NCBI RefSeq assembly: GCF_011602085.1
Contig: NZ_JAAONY010000003.1
Span: forward strand, 496,001-560,000
DNA length: 64,000 bases
Source of the DNA: Pseudoteredinibacter isoporae
Lineage (GTDB): Bacteria; Pseudomonadota; Gammaproteobacteria; Pseudomonadales; Cellvibrionaceae
Direction: 5' to 3'
Below, piece by piece: positions 36,015-46,186 of this stretch (the stretch's first letter is position 1; each line of letters begins with the position of its first letter). The translations under genes were made by a program, and so were the position numbers. The notes under the pieces are model-generated. The model was not told where the DNA came from. It saw only the letters and a program-made list of their open reading frames with translations, and did not search any database.

Positions 36015-39000
36015 CTAATTGTTACTTTGGGCATTGAGGGCGTCGAAGTTCGCTTTGATAAAGTCCAGTGAAGAGTTCAGCTGGGCAACCAACGTATCGT
36101 AATAAGTGAACTGTCGACTCAAGGAACTGCGACGGGTTTCCATCCGGGTTTCCAATTTTGCCTTCTCTTCGGAAATTTCCTTCAAGGAAGCCTGGAAGCC
36201 TGATTCCTTTTCCGTCAGGAAACCTGTTGTACTGAGTGCGGCCTCAAGAAAACGCTCGGTTTGCTCTGCCAACCCCAAATTGAAGTTCACCGTACCGCGT
36301 TTGCCAATAGCATCGCCGGTTATTCGCAGAGCCAAACCATAGGCATCGTTTCCTTCAGGTCCGGTCAAACGCTGGCCACTGCCAACGGCAGCAACACCAT
36401 TGATGGTACCGGCCACATCCTTGCCTTTGACCACATCGGTTTCGCTACCATCACTGGCCTTTATGCCTAAGCTGCTGGCCATGGCCTCTTCCGCAGCGGT
36501 GATTCTGAAACTGTCGCCATTGCCAAAGGCAATACGCAAACCACCTTCCTGGTTGCCTCCCTGAAAGCTGACCGTCGCATTACTTCCGTCGACACCATTG
36601 CTAACACCGGAACTCAAGCCAAAGCCATCCAGACCCGCAGTAGCCGTCACTCCCGTCAGGCCAAGTAAGTCATTGCTGATACCACTGATTGCCAGGGTTT
36701 CGCCGTCGGCAGCATTGATGCCTTCAAAGTAGATCTGATTGGAGGCATTCTGCTTAACCACAATATCCCCGGCCGATAAGCCTGCGGTGCCTAGCGCCGT
36801 ATCAAGCTGGGCCTGAATGTCAGCAAGCAGGGTCGTGGGGCCGGAAGCGGGTACCGTGATGCTACTCAGATCGACATTCACCGGGCTTCCGCCATTTAAA
36901 GTGAGCGTAAAGGCTGCACCCGTAAAATCGGTGGTATTGTCAAAGGTGCTGGTATCGACACTTCCTGCACTCAAGCTCGCCAGGCGACCATCCTGTTTAA
37001 CATCGATGCTGCCGCTATTGCCAATGGTGCTGCCTGTCAACACCAGATTGCCGGAGTCCAGTGACGCGGTAAGAACACCGCCGCCTAATGCCGAATCCAG
37101 AGCATCCTGAATAGCCTTGAGGTTGTCGTTCTCATCAATCTGGGTATCCCCATTGAGATCTGTCGTAGCATTTTGATTTACAACAACCTCAACATCGGCA
37201 CCACCATCAACTGACACTGTGAAGCTGCGGTTAGCCGCACTGAAATCAATCGGGCTGGAAAGATCCACACTACCCGCAGAGGTTTGCGCGGTTTCTCCGG
37301 TTCCGGTTTGGGCATTTATCGCATTCTGTACCGCCGTCGCCAATGCTGCACCGGTGGTATACGTGGCCTGGGCAATTTGCAGGTCATCGTAGCTTGTGCC
37401 ATTTAAGCTCAAGCTGAACGTATCGTTATTCGCATCAACCACGAAAGGCGTCGCTAATGTATCTGCACTCGCCAGAGCATCCGCTTTACTGGTGGACGAC
37501 ACATTGGCATTAATTCCCAAAGACGCCAGCCCCGTATCAGCCGAGAGCAATTGGTAGGTTTCATCATCGTTAAAACTGATGGTGAATTGGCCACCGTCCT
37601 GCTCACCGCTGTAACTGACAGATGCAACCAGGCCTTCACCCGACAAGTTGCTGTCCGCATTGATCGCACTTTGAATGGCGCTCGCCAAACTGTCCCCGTC
37701 ACCGTAGCTGCCTTGGGCAATGGCAATATTGCCACTTTCAATACCGGCAACCTTCAAGGTGAAATTGTCATTGCTGCTATCAATGACCACTGCACTGTTT
37801 AGATCGGTGGTAGTGCTCAACGCACTGGTCAGGTCCAGAGTTCTAGGCCCTTGTCCGGGCGTATACAGCCCGAGTTCCGCCGCCATATTGTTGTCGATAC
37901 TGCTAAACGATACGGAAGATTTGGAGCCGAAACTGGCCGAGGTAATGCTGAAACTGTTGTTACTGCTATCAAATTCGACGGCTACAGATTTGGCATTGTC
38001 TTTCAATTTTTCGTCGGCATTGATCTGGGTTTGCAGAAGATTGGCCAACTCAGACCCGGTATAGGTTCCTTGGGTCAGAGTGATGCTGTTGGACGTTACA
38101 CCATCGATATTAATATTAAAGTCGTCATTCTGGGCATTGATAATATAGGAGCCACCGGCTGTCGCATTACCACTGAACTCGCCCTGTGTGGCCAACTGGG
38201 TCACCACCACATCGTAGTCACCAGATTTGGTTTGATTGTTGCCACGAATATATTCAACGTTGGAAGCACCCACACCGGTTGTGCCAAATAATTTGGTTAA
38301 GGCCTCGGGTTCGTTCCTGGCATAGTTGGTAAATTCAGTGGAATCGAAGCTGATGATGCCCGTTTTATTATCGGTTTTGATTCCAATTTCCGCGAGGGAG
38401 TTAATGCTGCCCTGGGCACTTACGGGTATCGCACTGCTCAAAATACGCTTGAGCTGGTTTTCCAAATTTCGGACACTGGGATCCCCGGTAAAAATACTGC
38501 CGGATTGCTCTTCAACATTATAAGCCGTCAGATTATTTGTCAGGGTTTTGAGTTCGTTATAGGACGTTACAAAATCCTGCATGCGCTTATTGATGGTTTC
38601 CATATCCGCTTCAACGGTTAAGGTCACCGGCTCGCCTACAGAAGTCTGACGCAGATTCAATGTAACGCCGTTAATTACACCCGTAACCTGATTGGATTCC
38701 CGGCTGATTTCCAAACCATTTACGGTCAGGTTTGCGTCAACCGCATTGGTTGCATGCAACACATTATCGCTGTCAGACTGATTAAAATTAAAATCGTCCA
38801 AGCCATTGTTGGCGTTCTGGGTTTCGATGGTAAAACCATTTTTTGCACCGGTTTTTTCAGATTCAAATAGCAAACGAAAACCATCACCGGTATCGACAAT
38901 AGAAGCGCGGACACCCATATTGGCCGAGTTAATTGCATCGCGGACACCCGCGAGGGTGTGATTACCGGAATTAATAGTGATGCTTTTGCTGGCTTGCGCA

Positions 39001-39461
39001 TTGTCCTGGGTAAAGCTGTCAAAACTGGTAACACTCTTATCCGCAGCAAGCGTGGTTTCCACCTCGCCGAATTTAAACACCAAAGTGCCCTGCCCTACGA
39101 CATCGTTCAGACTGCCATAGGTTTTTGACGCCAGGGTTTGGGAACGGGCAAGTTGCGTGGTTTCCACCGTATAGACACCGGCACTGGCCAAGCTACTGGC
39201 TGTCGCGGTTAGCTTGTTCGTATCGCTGCTTGACGTGGTATTGGTTTCAAAAGAGGACGCCAGGGTTAAAGAACTCACCGCCGATTGCAAACTCGATACG
39301 GCGCTTTTGATATTACCCAGTTCGGAAATTTTAGTTTCGAGGTCAACTTTCTCAGTGTCCAGACGCTTATCCGTCGGGCTGCGTTCCGCCTCGATCAGCT
39401 GATCGATCAAATCATTATTTAGAACGCCTGATCCCACACCAACGGAGGAAATACTGGCCAT
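36015..39461 (-). CDS. fliD: FliD, filament cap protein, greatly enlarged
   Basis: FliD caps the filament and directs flagellin folding. The start is the ATG at 39461 with GGGGAG 6 bases upstream. The N-terminal FliD domain is at about 5-105 and the C-terminal coiled-coil end at about 1065-1148 (LGLAEQTERFLEAALSTTGFL to YYDTLVAQLNSSLDFIKANFD). Between about 400 and 960 is a large insertion of degenerate repeats with a pattern of FxLxVxG, then a Gln/Tyr-rich turn, then LAxAIQxxINAD; the clearest copies begin near 438, 557 and 672, with weaker ones near 735 and 845. At 1148 residues it is over twice E. coli FliD (468). It follows flaG. Confidence 0.94.
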   Translation of the reverse strand: MASISSVGVGSGVLNNDLIDQLIEAERSPTDKRLDTEKVDLETKISELGNIKSAVSSLQSAVSSLTLASSFETNTTSSSDTNKLTATASSLASAGVYTVETTQLARSQTLASKTYGSLNDVVGQGTLVFKFGEVETTLAADKSVTSFDSFTQDNAQASKSITINSGNHTLAGVRDAINSANMGVRASIVDTGDGFRLLFESEKTGAKNGFTIETQNANNGLDDFNFNQSDSDNVLHATNAVDANLTVNGLEISRESNQVTGVINGVTLNLRQTSVGEPVTLTVEADMETINKRMQDFVTSYNELKTLTNNLTAYNVEEQSGSIFTGDPSVRNLENQLKRILSSAIPVSAQGSINSLAEIGIKTDNKTGIISFDSTEFTNYARNEPEALTKLFGTTGVGASNVEYIRGNNQTKSGDYDVVVTQLATQGEFSGNATAGGSYIINAQNDDFNINIDGVTSNSITLTQGTYTGSELANLLQTQINADEKLKDNAKSVAVEFDSSNNSFSITSASFGSKSSVSFSSIDNNMAAELGLYTPGQGPRTLDLTSALSTTTDLNSAVVIDSSNDNFTLKVAGIESGNIAIAQGSYGDGDSLASAIQSAINADSNLSGEGLVASVSYSGEQDGGQFTISFNDDETYQLLSADTGLASLGINANVSSTSKADALASADTLATPFVVDANNDTFSLSLNGTSYDDLQIAQATYTTGAALATAVQNAINAQTGTGETAQTSAGSVDLSSPIDFSAANRSFTVSVDGGADVEVVVNQNATTDLNGDTQIDENDNLKAIQDALDSALGGGVLTASLDSGNLVLTGSTIGNSGSIDVKQDGRLASLSAGSVDTSTFDNTTDFTGAAFTLTLNGGSPVNVDLSSITVPASGPTTLLADIQAQLDTALGTAGLSAGDIVVKQNASNQIYFEGINAADGETLAISGISNDLLGLTGVTATAGLDGFGLSSGVSNGVDGSNATVSFQGGNQEGGLRIAFGNGDSFRITAAEEAMASSLGIKASDGSETDVVKGKDVAGTINGVAAVGSGQRLTGPEGNDAYGLALRITGDAIGKRGTVNFNLGLAEQTERFLEAALSTTGFLTEKESGFQASLKEISEEKAKLETRMETRRSSLSRQFTYYDTLVAQLNSSLDFIKANFDALNAQSNN

Positions 39462-39524
39462 GTTTAACTCCCCGAATACCGAGCGATATTCCAATCTCTG
39501 ATTTTATGTGGTGTTAACCGCGAC

Positions 39525-39544
39525 AAGCCCCAGGGGTGGGGCTT
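39525..39544 (-). other. Hairpin upstream of fliD
   Basis: AAGCCCC and GGGGCTT flank a 6-base loop in the flaG-fliD gap, with no T-run after it. It probably stabilises or separates mRNA segments rather than terminating. Confidence 0.35.
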
Positions 39545-39630
39545 ATCACTGAAAACAGACCCTTGCGGGCCATGGACTGCGACGACTCCGGGTATTGATG
39601 AACCCTTTGCCCGTTCGCCTTGTGGGCAAC

Positions 39631-40011
39631 CTAGGCATGAGCACTGAACAGTCTTATCGGCTCTTCTTCATTCAATTTTCGGGCCAAGTCCAGGGCAACA
39701 TCATCGGGTAACTGACGAATTACCTTGGAGGTATTCCTGTCAATCACCGTAATGACCGTGCGCCCGGTGCTTTCATCCATTGAAAACTGCAACTCTCGTT
39801 GACTGGACTGCACATACTCATTCAAACGAGAGACCGCTTGCGCCAAATCCTTTTGTACAGACTCATTATGGTTAACGGCCTCCTTAACGATTTCTGTAGT
39901 CTCTCCATCCCCGGGAGGCAAATCTTTGCCGCCATTGGTCGGTTTCTCTACCGGTCTAACGGCTGAAGTTCGGCTGGGCATGGCAGCATGGCTGGATTGC
40001 ACTTCGTTCAT
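39631..40011 (-). CDS. flaG: FlaG, second copy
   Basis: FlaG is a small protein found beside flagellin genes that affects filament length or stability; its mechanism is not well defined. The 126-residue product has a variable N-terminal half and a conserved C-terminal half (DLAQAVSRLNEYVQSSQREL, FSMDESTGRTVITVIDRNTS, VIRQLPDDVALDLARKLNEE). It closely matches the FlaG at 42978-43352 over the last 75 residues, including the LFSAHA end. It lies 79 bases after the second flagellin gene. Confidence 0.92.
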   Translation of the reverse strand: MNEVQSSHAAMPSRTSAVRPVEKPTNGGKDLPPGDGETTEIVKEAVNHNESVQKDLAQAVSRLNEYVQSSQRELQFSMDESTGRTVITVIDRNTSKVIRQLPDDVALDLARKLNEEEPIRLFSAHA

Positions 40012-40090
40012 AGCCTATTCCTCAGTTTCTTGCGGATACCTGGGAGCCCCGGTACGAATGACCAAGACTCCCCTCTCCTGTTGCCAACCC

Positions 40091-42616
40091 TTACTGAAGC
40101 AGTGACAACACTTGTTGAGGCAAGGCATTAGCCTGGGCCAGGATTGAAGTACCGGCCTGCTGTAAAACCCGAGTACGCGATAACTCTGCCGTTTCGGAGG
40201 CGAAGTCAGCATCGCGAATACGCGAATTCGAGGCCGTCAGGTTTTCAGCATTGACCTGCAGATTTTTCACCGTTGTTTCAAAACGGTTTTGAATGGCACC
40301 GAGATCAGCGCGCTGGGCATTGACCGTATCCAAAGCATTATCGATCGCCGTTAGGGCCGCATTGGCACCTTCCACGGTGGTGAGATCAAGATCCTTCAGG
40401 AAGGTACCGTCTTCCCCGCCACCGAAAGAGCCAGCGGTGAAACCCAGTTCATTAAGTTTAGTGCTGCCGTTTATGCCCGCGCCGACTTCAATATCACCAG
40501 CACCGGTCAGTGTTACTGTTGAATAGGTGGTTTCCGCAACGGCATCAGCGTCAGCTTTGGTACCGCCTGCGGTAGTGATATCAGAAGAAGAAATACCGGA
40601 CGACCCCGCCAGCCCAAAATCACTGGCAACCCCTCCAGTGCCACCGGCATTGGTATCGAAGGCCAGCACAATATTGCGGCCATCCGCTGCAGACAGAGTC
40701 AGACTTTCACCATTATCGGTAGCAATGACACCGGTTTGTCCACTGACTTTATTGATTTGCTCCAGAGCATGGGCTCGGTTCGAGCCTTCATCGGTTTGCA
40801 CGGTTAAGGACACTTCAACGCCGTTCACCCAGACCGCTGCAGTATTGCCCGCCGTACCCGCCGTAGTGCTTGAGCCGCCGACAAATTCAGTGGCGTTCAC
40901 ATTGGCACTGACCCCGGTTTCGCCAGTGGACTTATTAATCGCTGCTGCTATCGAAATACCGGATGCTTCTTTGGTTGAACTGTCCGCGTCATCATAAGAC
41001 GCCGTATCATCGCCTGCTTGAGCCGCTTTAATAGCAACGTTGTTGATCACCAGATCACCCGCATCCAAATCTCGATCCGGTACCGTTGGGGTGCCAGCAA
41101 CGGCGTCTGTACCATCTGTGCTCGCATCAATCGTTATCGGCGTCCCGGTGGTACCCGCTGCAATCGTTGTGGTTGCGCCCGTAGTATTTGCGGTAATCGT
41201 AAACTTATCATCATCACCCCCCGAGTCCGTCAAGGTATATCCCGCGGCCGTAAACTGTGAAGCCAAATCGGCAATCAAGGCCGTGTCATCGGCATACGCT
41301 GCGGTACCGTCCACCTTAGTCAGCGTTATCTCCGAACCATCCAGAGTGATCGTCTGTTCTATATCCGAGCCAGAAGCCGCGCCGGCGAAAGCAGCAAGGT
41401 CAATCGTGGCGGTTGCCGCCGTCGCCGCTGTTCCACCCGAAGTTCCCGCCGGAGTGCCCGTCTTCGCAGATGAACTGACAACGCTAACCCCTGGGGAATA
41501 ATCACCTTTCGACAAGCCGGCATTCGCCAGATCACCATTGCCTGTACCGTTTCCGCCATCAATGCCGATCACTTTTGTATCGCCTTCGGCGACCAAGGTA
41601 AACCCGCCTTCATAGGTTCCACCTGCAGCCAGACCGGTATTTTCAGCCGTTAAACCACCCGTTCCAAAATCCAGTTGAATATTACGACCGTCAGCGGTTT
41701 CCAGAGTTACACCGGTTGCGGCATCATCGGTATTGATTGCTTTTACACCGGTTTGTTCAGAAACCGCATTAATTGCTGACGCGACTGCCGCGCGAGTTGT
41801 CGCGGCGTCACCGGTTGTGTCTACCTGAATGGCGACGCCATTCAATGTCAAACTGTCACCGGTAACCGCAGCGGCAGTCTGTACCGAACCTGCTACCGTG
41901 TTTTCATCCACCACCGCCCTTACACCGGTTTCATTCGTGTGCTTGTTGATTGCCGCCACTTTAGAAATGGCTGATGCACCGGCATTATCCGTCGAGGCAT
42001 CGTCATCGGCTGCTGACGATGAGGAAATGGTAATCCCGTTAATAATCAAATCACCATTTCCAAGCGCGGAATCGGTACCAACCGCCGAAACACCCGACTG
42101 GTCCGACACACCGAGTTTATCCACGCTCAAATCGGCCACCTGAACATCAATGGTTTCGCCACCATTGGCACCCACTTGAAATTTGGTATCAAAAGTTCCG
42201 TCCAGCAATTTCTGGCCATTGAAATTGGTTTCTTTTGCTGTGCGGGTAATCTCAGCAATCATTTGCTGCGCTTCAGCGTTCAGTGCTTCCCGGTCCGAAG
42301 CTGAGTTAGTCCCATTCGCTGCCTGCAAAGCCAGTTCGCGGATACGCTGTAGAGATTCCGTCATCGTGCCCAGGGCACCTTCGGCGGTTTGAGCCAGAGA
42401 AATACCATCACCGGAGTTACGTATTGCAACGGCAAGGCCCTGGGTTTGAGAAGAAAAACGAGTGGAAATTGCAAGTCCTGCCGCATCGTCCTTTGCGCTG
42501 TTTATGCGCAAACCCGAAGACAGGCGCTGCATGGCCTCAGCCTGCGCACCCTGCGACTTGCTTAAATTACGTTGCGCCATCAACGACGCCATATTGGTAT
42601 TAATGATCGAAGCCAT
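40091..42616 (-). CDS. fliC: Flagellin, second copy
   Basis: Flagellin polymerises to form the filament. The start is the ATG at 42616, with AAGGTG 6 bases upstream. The 841-residue protein has canonical D0/D1 ends ([20 protein letters not shown] at the start, [17 protein letters not shown] at the end). The long central part contains paired flagellin IN-type repeats (ING/VNG strands followed by ETGVRA or QTGVKA and ADGRNI). It is nearly identical in layout to the copy at 43427-45952, except for residues about 388-514. A FliA-type promoter lies upstream. E. coli flagellin has about 498 residues. Confidence 0.96.
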   Translation of the reverse strand: MASIINTNMASLMAQRNLSKSQGAQAEAMQRLSSGLRINSAKDDAAGLAISTRFSSQTQGLAVAIRNSGDGISLAQTAEGALGTMTESLQRIRELALQAANGTNSASDREALNAEAQQMIAEITRTAKETNFNGQKLLDGTFDTKFQVGANGGETIDVQVADLSVDKLGVSDQSGVSAVGTDSALGNGDLIINGITISSSSAADDDASTDNAGASAISKVAAINKHTNETGVRAVVDENTVAGSVQTAAAVTGDSLTLNGVAIQVDTTGDAATTRAAVASAINAVSEQTGVKAINTDDAATGVTLETADGRNIQLDFGTGGLTAENTGLAAGGTYEGGFTLVAEGDTKVIGIDGGNGTGNGDLANAGLSKGDYSPGVSVVSSSAKTGTPAGTSGGTAATAATATIDLAAFAGAASGSDIEQTITLDGSEITLTKVDGTAAYADDTALIADLASQFTAAGYTLTDSGGDDDKFTITANTTGATTTIAAGTTGTPITIDASTDGTDAVAGTPTVPDRDLDAGDLVINNVAIKAAQAGDDTASYDDADSSTKEASGISIAAAINKSTGETGVSANVNATEFVGGSSTTAGTAGNTAAVWVNGVEVSLTVQTDEGSNRAHALEQINKVSGQTGVIATDNGESLTLSAADGRNIVLAFDTNAGGTGGVASDFGLAGSSGISSSDITTAGGTKADADAVAETTYSTVTLTGAGDIEVGAGINGSTKLNELGFTAGSFGGGEDGTFLKDLDLTTVEGANAALTAIDNALDTVNAQRADLGAIQNRFETTVKNLQVNAENLTASNSRIRDADFASETAELSRTRVLQQAGTSILAQANALPQQVLSLLQ

Positions 42617-42690
42617 AACAAACACCTTTGTCAAAAAAGGCGTACACGCAAACGCGAGCACGCAACCCATTTACATCCGATTCTCTTGGT

Positions 42691-42717
42691 TTGGCGGCCT
42701 TAATCGTTGAAAATTTA
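42691..42717 (-). promoter_or_regulatory. Candidate sigma28 promoter of the second flagellin gene
   Basis: On the minus strand this reads TAAA, 15 bases, GCCGCCAA. Spacing is exact and the GCCG core intact, weaker than the first flagellin gene's promoter. It is 75 bases upstream of the start codon. The 42617-42977 gap holds nothing else apart from the hairpin at 42941-42973. Confidence 0.55.
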
Positions 42718-42940
42718 GGCGGCCATAAAACCATTCATCGAATGAAACAGATCGCGTTCTCTAAAGAATTTTTATTTCAAGGGTTTAAATATGCGTTCGA
42801 ATCGGTGTTTGTTATGGCTAACAAAAATATTTAATCTCTTGAAACTTATGACTTTTATCGAACTACGGTATCGTTAAATGTCTCTTTTAAAAATCCTCTG
42901 GTAACGTTGAAAAACCGTTTGTCTTTTTTTGCTTAGCTTA

Positions 42941-42973
42941 ACCGGTCAACCGAACATAATTCAGCTGACCGGT
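42941..42973 (-). other. Hairpin after the first flaG gene
   Basis: ACCGGTCA and TGACCGGT pair across a 17-base loop. It begins 4 bases after the flaG stop codon on the minus strand. Each arm is also close to a GACCGGTC palindrome. No T-run follows on the minus strand, so it may be a 3'-end stabiliser rather than a terminator. Confidence 0.4.
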
Positions 42974-42977
42974 CAAT

Positions 42978-43352
42978 TTATGCGTGAGCGCTAAAGAGCT
43001 TTAAAGGTTCTTCCTGGTTTAACTTCTTTGCCAAATCTAAAACCACCTGATCCGGCAGCTGGCGAATGACTTCGGATGTGTAGCGATCAGTTACCGTAAT
43101 AACGGTTTGACCGGTATCTTCATCCATGGAAAATTTCAAATCTCGCTGAGTGGACTGCACATAATCATTCAAACGAGAAACGGCCTTTTCCAAGTCCTGC
43201 TGTACCGCCTCTGAACTGGGCGCTGCCTGTTCAATGGAAGGTTCAGCAGACACCTGAGTCTGAACACCAGCATTGCTCGCTACAGGCTTAACCGGCTCGC
43301 TAGGCTTAACACTTAGCTGGGTCGCTGTATAAGAGGTTTGCATTTCGTTCAT
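42978..43352 (-). CDS. flaG: FlaG, first copy
   Basis: The 124-residue FlaG starts at an ATG 74 bases after the first flagellin gene. Its C-terminal half (KAVSRLNDYVQSTQRDLKF, TGQTVITVTDRYTSEVIRQL, VLDLAKKLNQEEPLKLFSAHA) closely matches the second FlaG, while the first 50 residues differ and are Pro/Val/Gln/Ala-rich. The pairing of one flaG with each flagellin suggests duplication of a fliC-flaG unit. Confidence 0.93.
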   Translation of the reverse strand: MNEMQTSYTATQLSVKPSEPVKPVASNAGVQTQVSAEPSIEQAAPSSEAVQQDLEKAVSRLNDYVQSTQRDLKFSMDEDTGQTVITVTDRYTSEVIRQLPDQVVLDLAKKLNQEEPLKLFSAHA

Positions 43353-43381
43353 AATATCTTCCTCAGGCCGCTGCTTGGTCA

Positions 43382-43400
43382 GGGGAGTCTGTGACTCCCC
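43382..43400 (-). other. Strong hairpin between the first flagellin and flaG genes
   Basis: GGGGAGTC and GACTCCCC flank a 3-base loop, a perfect 8-bp stem starting 26 bases after the flagellin stop codon. There is no T-run. Such intercistronic stems often protect an abundant upstream message, which would favour flagellin over FlaG; that is an inference. Confidence 0.5.
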
Positions 43401-43426
43401 GTTCCTCTAGGTTACCTACCCCTGAA

Positions 43427-45952
43427 TTACTGGAGCAGTGACAACACCTGGTTTGGCAGGGCATTGGCCTGGGCCAAGATTGACGTACCTGCCTGCTGTA
43501 GAACTCGAGCTCGGGACAACTCAGCCGTTTCAGCAGCAAAGTCAGCGTCACGAATACGAGAGTTCGAAGCCGTCAGGTTCTCAGCATTCACCTGCAAGTT
43601 CTTCACGGTGGTTTCAAAGCGGTTTTGAATCGCACCCAGGTCTGCACGCTGAGCATTCACAGTGTCCAGAGCGTTATCGATTGCAGTCAGAGCCGCATTT
43701 GCACCATCGACTGTGGTCAGATCGATATCTTTCAAGAAAGTACCGTCTTCACCGCCGCCGAAGTTACCGGCTGTGAAGCCCAACTCATCCAGAGCAGTAC
43801 TGCCATTGATACCCGCACCTACTTCGATATCACCAGCGCCTGTCAGGGTTACGGTTGAGTATGTCGTAACCGCTGCAGCATCGGCATCGGTCTTACTTGC
43901 CAGGTCTGAGGAAGAAATATCACTTCCACCCAAACCAAAGTGAGCTGCTGTTACGCCATCAGCAGGAGTCGTATCATTGGTATCGAATGCCAATACAATG
44001 TTTCGGCCATCAGCCGCTGTCAGAGTCAAACTCTCACCGTTGTCGGCTGCAGTAACGCCTGTCTGGCCAGATACTTTGTTGATCTGCTCCAGGGCATGGG
44101 CACGACTTGAACCGGCGTCTGCCTGAACAGTCAAGCTAACTTCAACACCATTCACCCATACGGCACCGGTGTTACCTACACCGCCCGCCGAACCGGCTGC
44201 CGCTGGTGCCGTGGTGCTGGAACCACCCACAAACTCAGTAGCATTCACTTCAGCCGAAACGCCTGTCTCGCTCGTAGACTTATTGATCGCCGCAGCAATC
44301 GAAATACCGGAAGCTTGCTTGGAAGAACTCGCAGCATCGGCATAAGAAGCCGTATCATCACCAGCCTGCGCAGCTTTAATTGCAACGTTATTGATCACAA
44401 GATCACCGGCATCCAAATCTCGGTCAGAAGGACCAACCAAGTCTGCACCAGCCGTGTACCCAGTGATTGCAGTACCCGCACCGTTACCAGCCGTTGCACC
44501 TGTTGCCAATGTGGAAGTAGCACCGGTTGAGCTGGATGTAATGGTAAACAAACCATCCTGCGCAGCACCGCCGTTAACTGCGGTTAAGGTTATGCCACTC
44601 TGGCCAGCCAAATCAGCAATAATGTCATCATTGTCCGCACCCGCACCGGACAAATCCGCATCAAATGTCCAAGTCTGGTCTGTTCCATCTACCGTTACTA
44701 CTACGGTGTGAGGGCCACCACCTGAGTTATCCGCCAGGAAGTTAGACAAATCAATTGTACCCGTCGCAGCTGTAGCGGCCGTACCTACGTCACCAGTTTT
44801 AGCGGAAGCACTTACTGCACTCACGCCTGGTGTGTATTCGCCCTTCGCCAGACCGGCGTTAGCAATATCACCATTACCAGTTCCATTACCACCATCAATA
44901 TCGATGGTTTTAGTGTCGCCTTCGGCGATCAGCGTAAAGCCACCTTCATAAGTGCCACCTGCAGCCAAGCCTGTATTTGCAGCGGTTAAACCACCCGCCC
45001 CGAAGTCCAGTTCAATATTACGACCATCAGCAGCTTGCAAAGTAACACCTGTTGCCGCATCTTCAGTATCAACAGCCTTAACACCAGTTTGCTCAGAGAC
45101 GGCGTTTATTGCTGAAGCTACTGCAGCACGAGTAGTCGCTGCGTCACCGGTAGTGTCGACCTGAATGGAGACGCCATTTAAAGTCAAGCTCTGACCTGTA
45201 ATGGCACCCGCTGTTTGCACAGAACCTGCCACATTGTTTTCGTCTACAACTGCTCTCACTCCGGTTTCATCAGTGTGCTTGTTAATTGCGGCTGCTTTAG
45301 CAATCGCAGAAGCACCTGCGTTATCAGTTGAGGCATCGTCATCAGCAGCGGATGAAGTGGAAATTGAAACACCGTTGATGATCAAATCACCGTTACCCAA
45401 TGCTGAGTCAGTACCGACAGCAGAGACACCTGCCTGGTCCGACACACCCAGCTTGTCTACGCTCAAGTCTGAAACCTGAACATCGATGGTCTCACCACCG
45501 TTGGCGCCTACCTGGAATTTTGTATCGAAGGTACCATCTAACAGCTTCTGGCCGTTAAAGTTGGTTTCTTTTGCGGTACGTGTGATTTCAGCAATCATTT
45601 GCTGAGCTTCTGCGTTCAGAGCTTCACGGTCAGAAGCGGAGTTCGTACCGTTCGCTGCCTGCAGAGCGAGTTCACGTACACGCTGCAAAGATTCTGTCAT
45701 GGTACCCAAAGCACCTTCGGCGGTTTGCGCCAAAGAGATACCATCACCCGAGTTACGGATTGCCACCGCCAAACCCTGGGTCTGTGAAGAGAAGCGAGTG
45801 GAGATTGCCAAACCGGCAGCATCGTCCTTTGCGCTGTTAATTCGTAGACCTGAAGACAGGCGTTGCATGGCATCCGCTTGAGCACCTTGAGCGCTACTCA
45901 AGTTACGTTGCGCTGTCAGCGACGCCATATTTGTATTAATAACCGAAGCCAT
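43427..45952 (-). CDS. fliC: Flagellin, first copy
   Basis: This is the flagellin with the stronger expression signals: AAGGAG 7 bases before the ATG and a near-consensus FliA promoter about 200 bases upstream. The 841 residues have D0/D1 ends typical of polar flagellins ([40 protein letters not shown]). The central region has four IN-like motifs at about 188-240, 253-315, 516-572 and 597-656, arranged as two pairs, so a two-motif unit appears to have duplicated. Residues about 387-510 differ almost completely from the second flagellin. Large size suggests extra outward-facing D2/D3 domains. Confidence 0.97.
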   Translation of the reverse strand: MASVINTNMASLTAQRNLSSAQGAQADAMQRLSSGLRINSAKDDAAGLAISTRFSSQTQGLAVAIRNSGDGISLAQTAEGALGTMTESLQRVRELALQAANGTNSASDREALNAEAQQMIAEITRTAKETNFNGQKLLDGTFDTKFQVGANGGETIDVQVSDLSVDKLGVSDQAGVSAVGTDSALGNGDLIINGVSISTSSAADDDASTDNAGASAIAKAAAINKHTDETGVRAVVDENNVAGSVQTAGAITGQSLTLNGVSIQVDTTGDAATTRAAVASAINAVSEQTGVKAVDTEDAATGVTLQAADGRNIELDFGAGGLTAANTGLAAGGTYEGGFTLIAEGDTKTIDIDGGNGTGNGDIANAGLAKGEYTPGVSAVSASAKTGDVGTAATAATGTIDLSNFLADNSGGGPHTVVVTVDGTDQTWTFDADLSGAGADNDDIIADLAGQSGITLTAVNGGAAQDGLFTITSSSTGATSTLATGATAGNGAGTAITGYTAGADLVGPSDRDLDAGDLVINNVAIKAAQAGDDTASYADAASSSKQASGISIAAAINKSTSETGVSAEVNATEFVGGSSTTAPAAAGSAGGVGNTGAVWVNGVEVSLTVQADAGSSRAHALEQINKVSGQTGVTAADNGESLTLTAADGRNIVLAFDTNDTTPADGVTAAHFGLGGSDISSSDLASKTDADAAAVTTYSTVTLTGAGDIEVGAGINGSTALDELGFTAGNFGGGEDGTFLKDIDLTTVDGANAALTAIDNALDTVNAQRADLGAIQNRFETTVKNLQVNAENLTASNSRIRDADFAAETAELSRARVLQQAGTSILAQANALPNQVLSLLQ

Positions 45953-46159
45953 ATCATTACTCCTTAGAGATTACCTGCGTTCCTGCCTAAGCAAGCTCGC
46001 GACCTTTTTGACCAAGACGCCCAATCGTGCATTCTGACGAAGATGATTGTTCAATCTTTGATACTTCCGAAATTGGAAAACCACCGGTTGCACAATCTGT
46101 ACCAAAGCTGGCACCTGCATCCTGATCCATATTTGCCAAAGCAAAATGTTTCAATGGTC

Positions 46160-46186
46160 TTAACGGCAGTAGGGGAAAATGCTTTA
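46160..46186 (-). promoter_or_regulatory. Sigma28 promoter of the first flagellin gene
   Basis: On the minus strand this reads TAAA, 15 bases, GCCGTTAA, one mismatch from TAAA-N15-GCCGATAA. It is the best FliA site in the window. Initiation near 46150 would give a leader of about 200 bases. Confidence 0.7.

Noticed and set aside
41040-41501. Long plus-strand open frames antisense to the flagellin genes
   Set aside because: They mirror the codon structure of the repetitive flagellin genes and have biased Val/Ser/Pro composition; they are shadows.
42941-42973. Hairpin after the first flaG as a terminator
   Set aside because: On the transcribed strand it is followed by A-rich sequence, not T.
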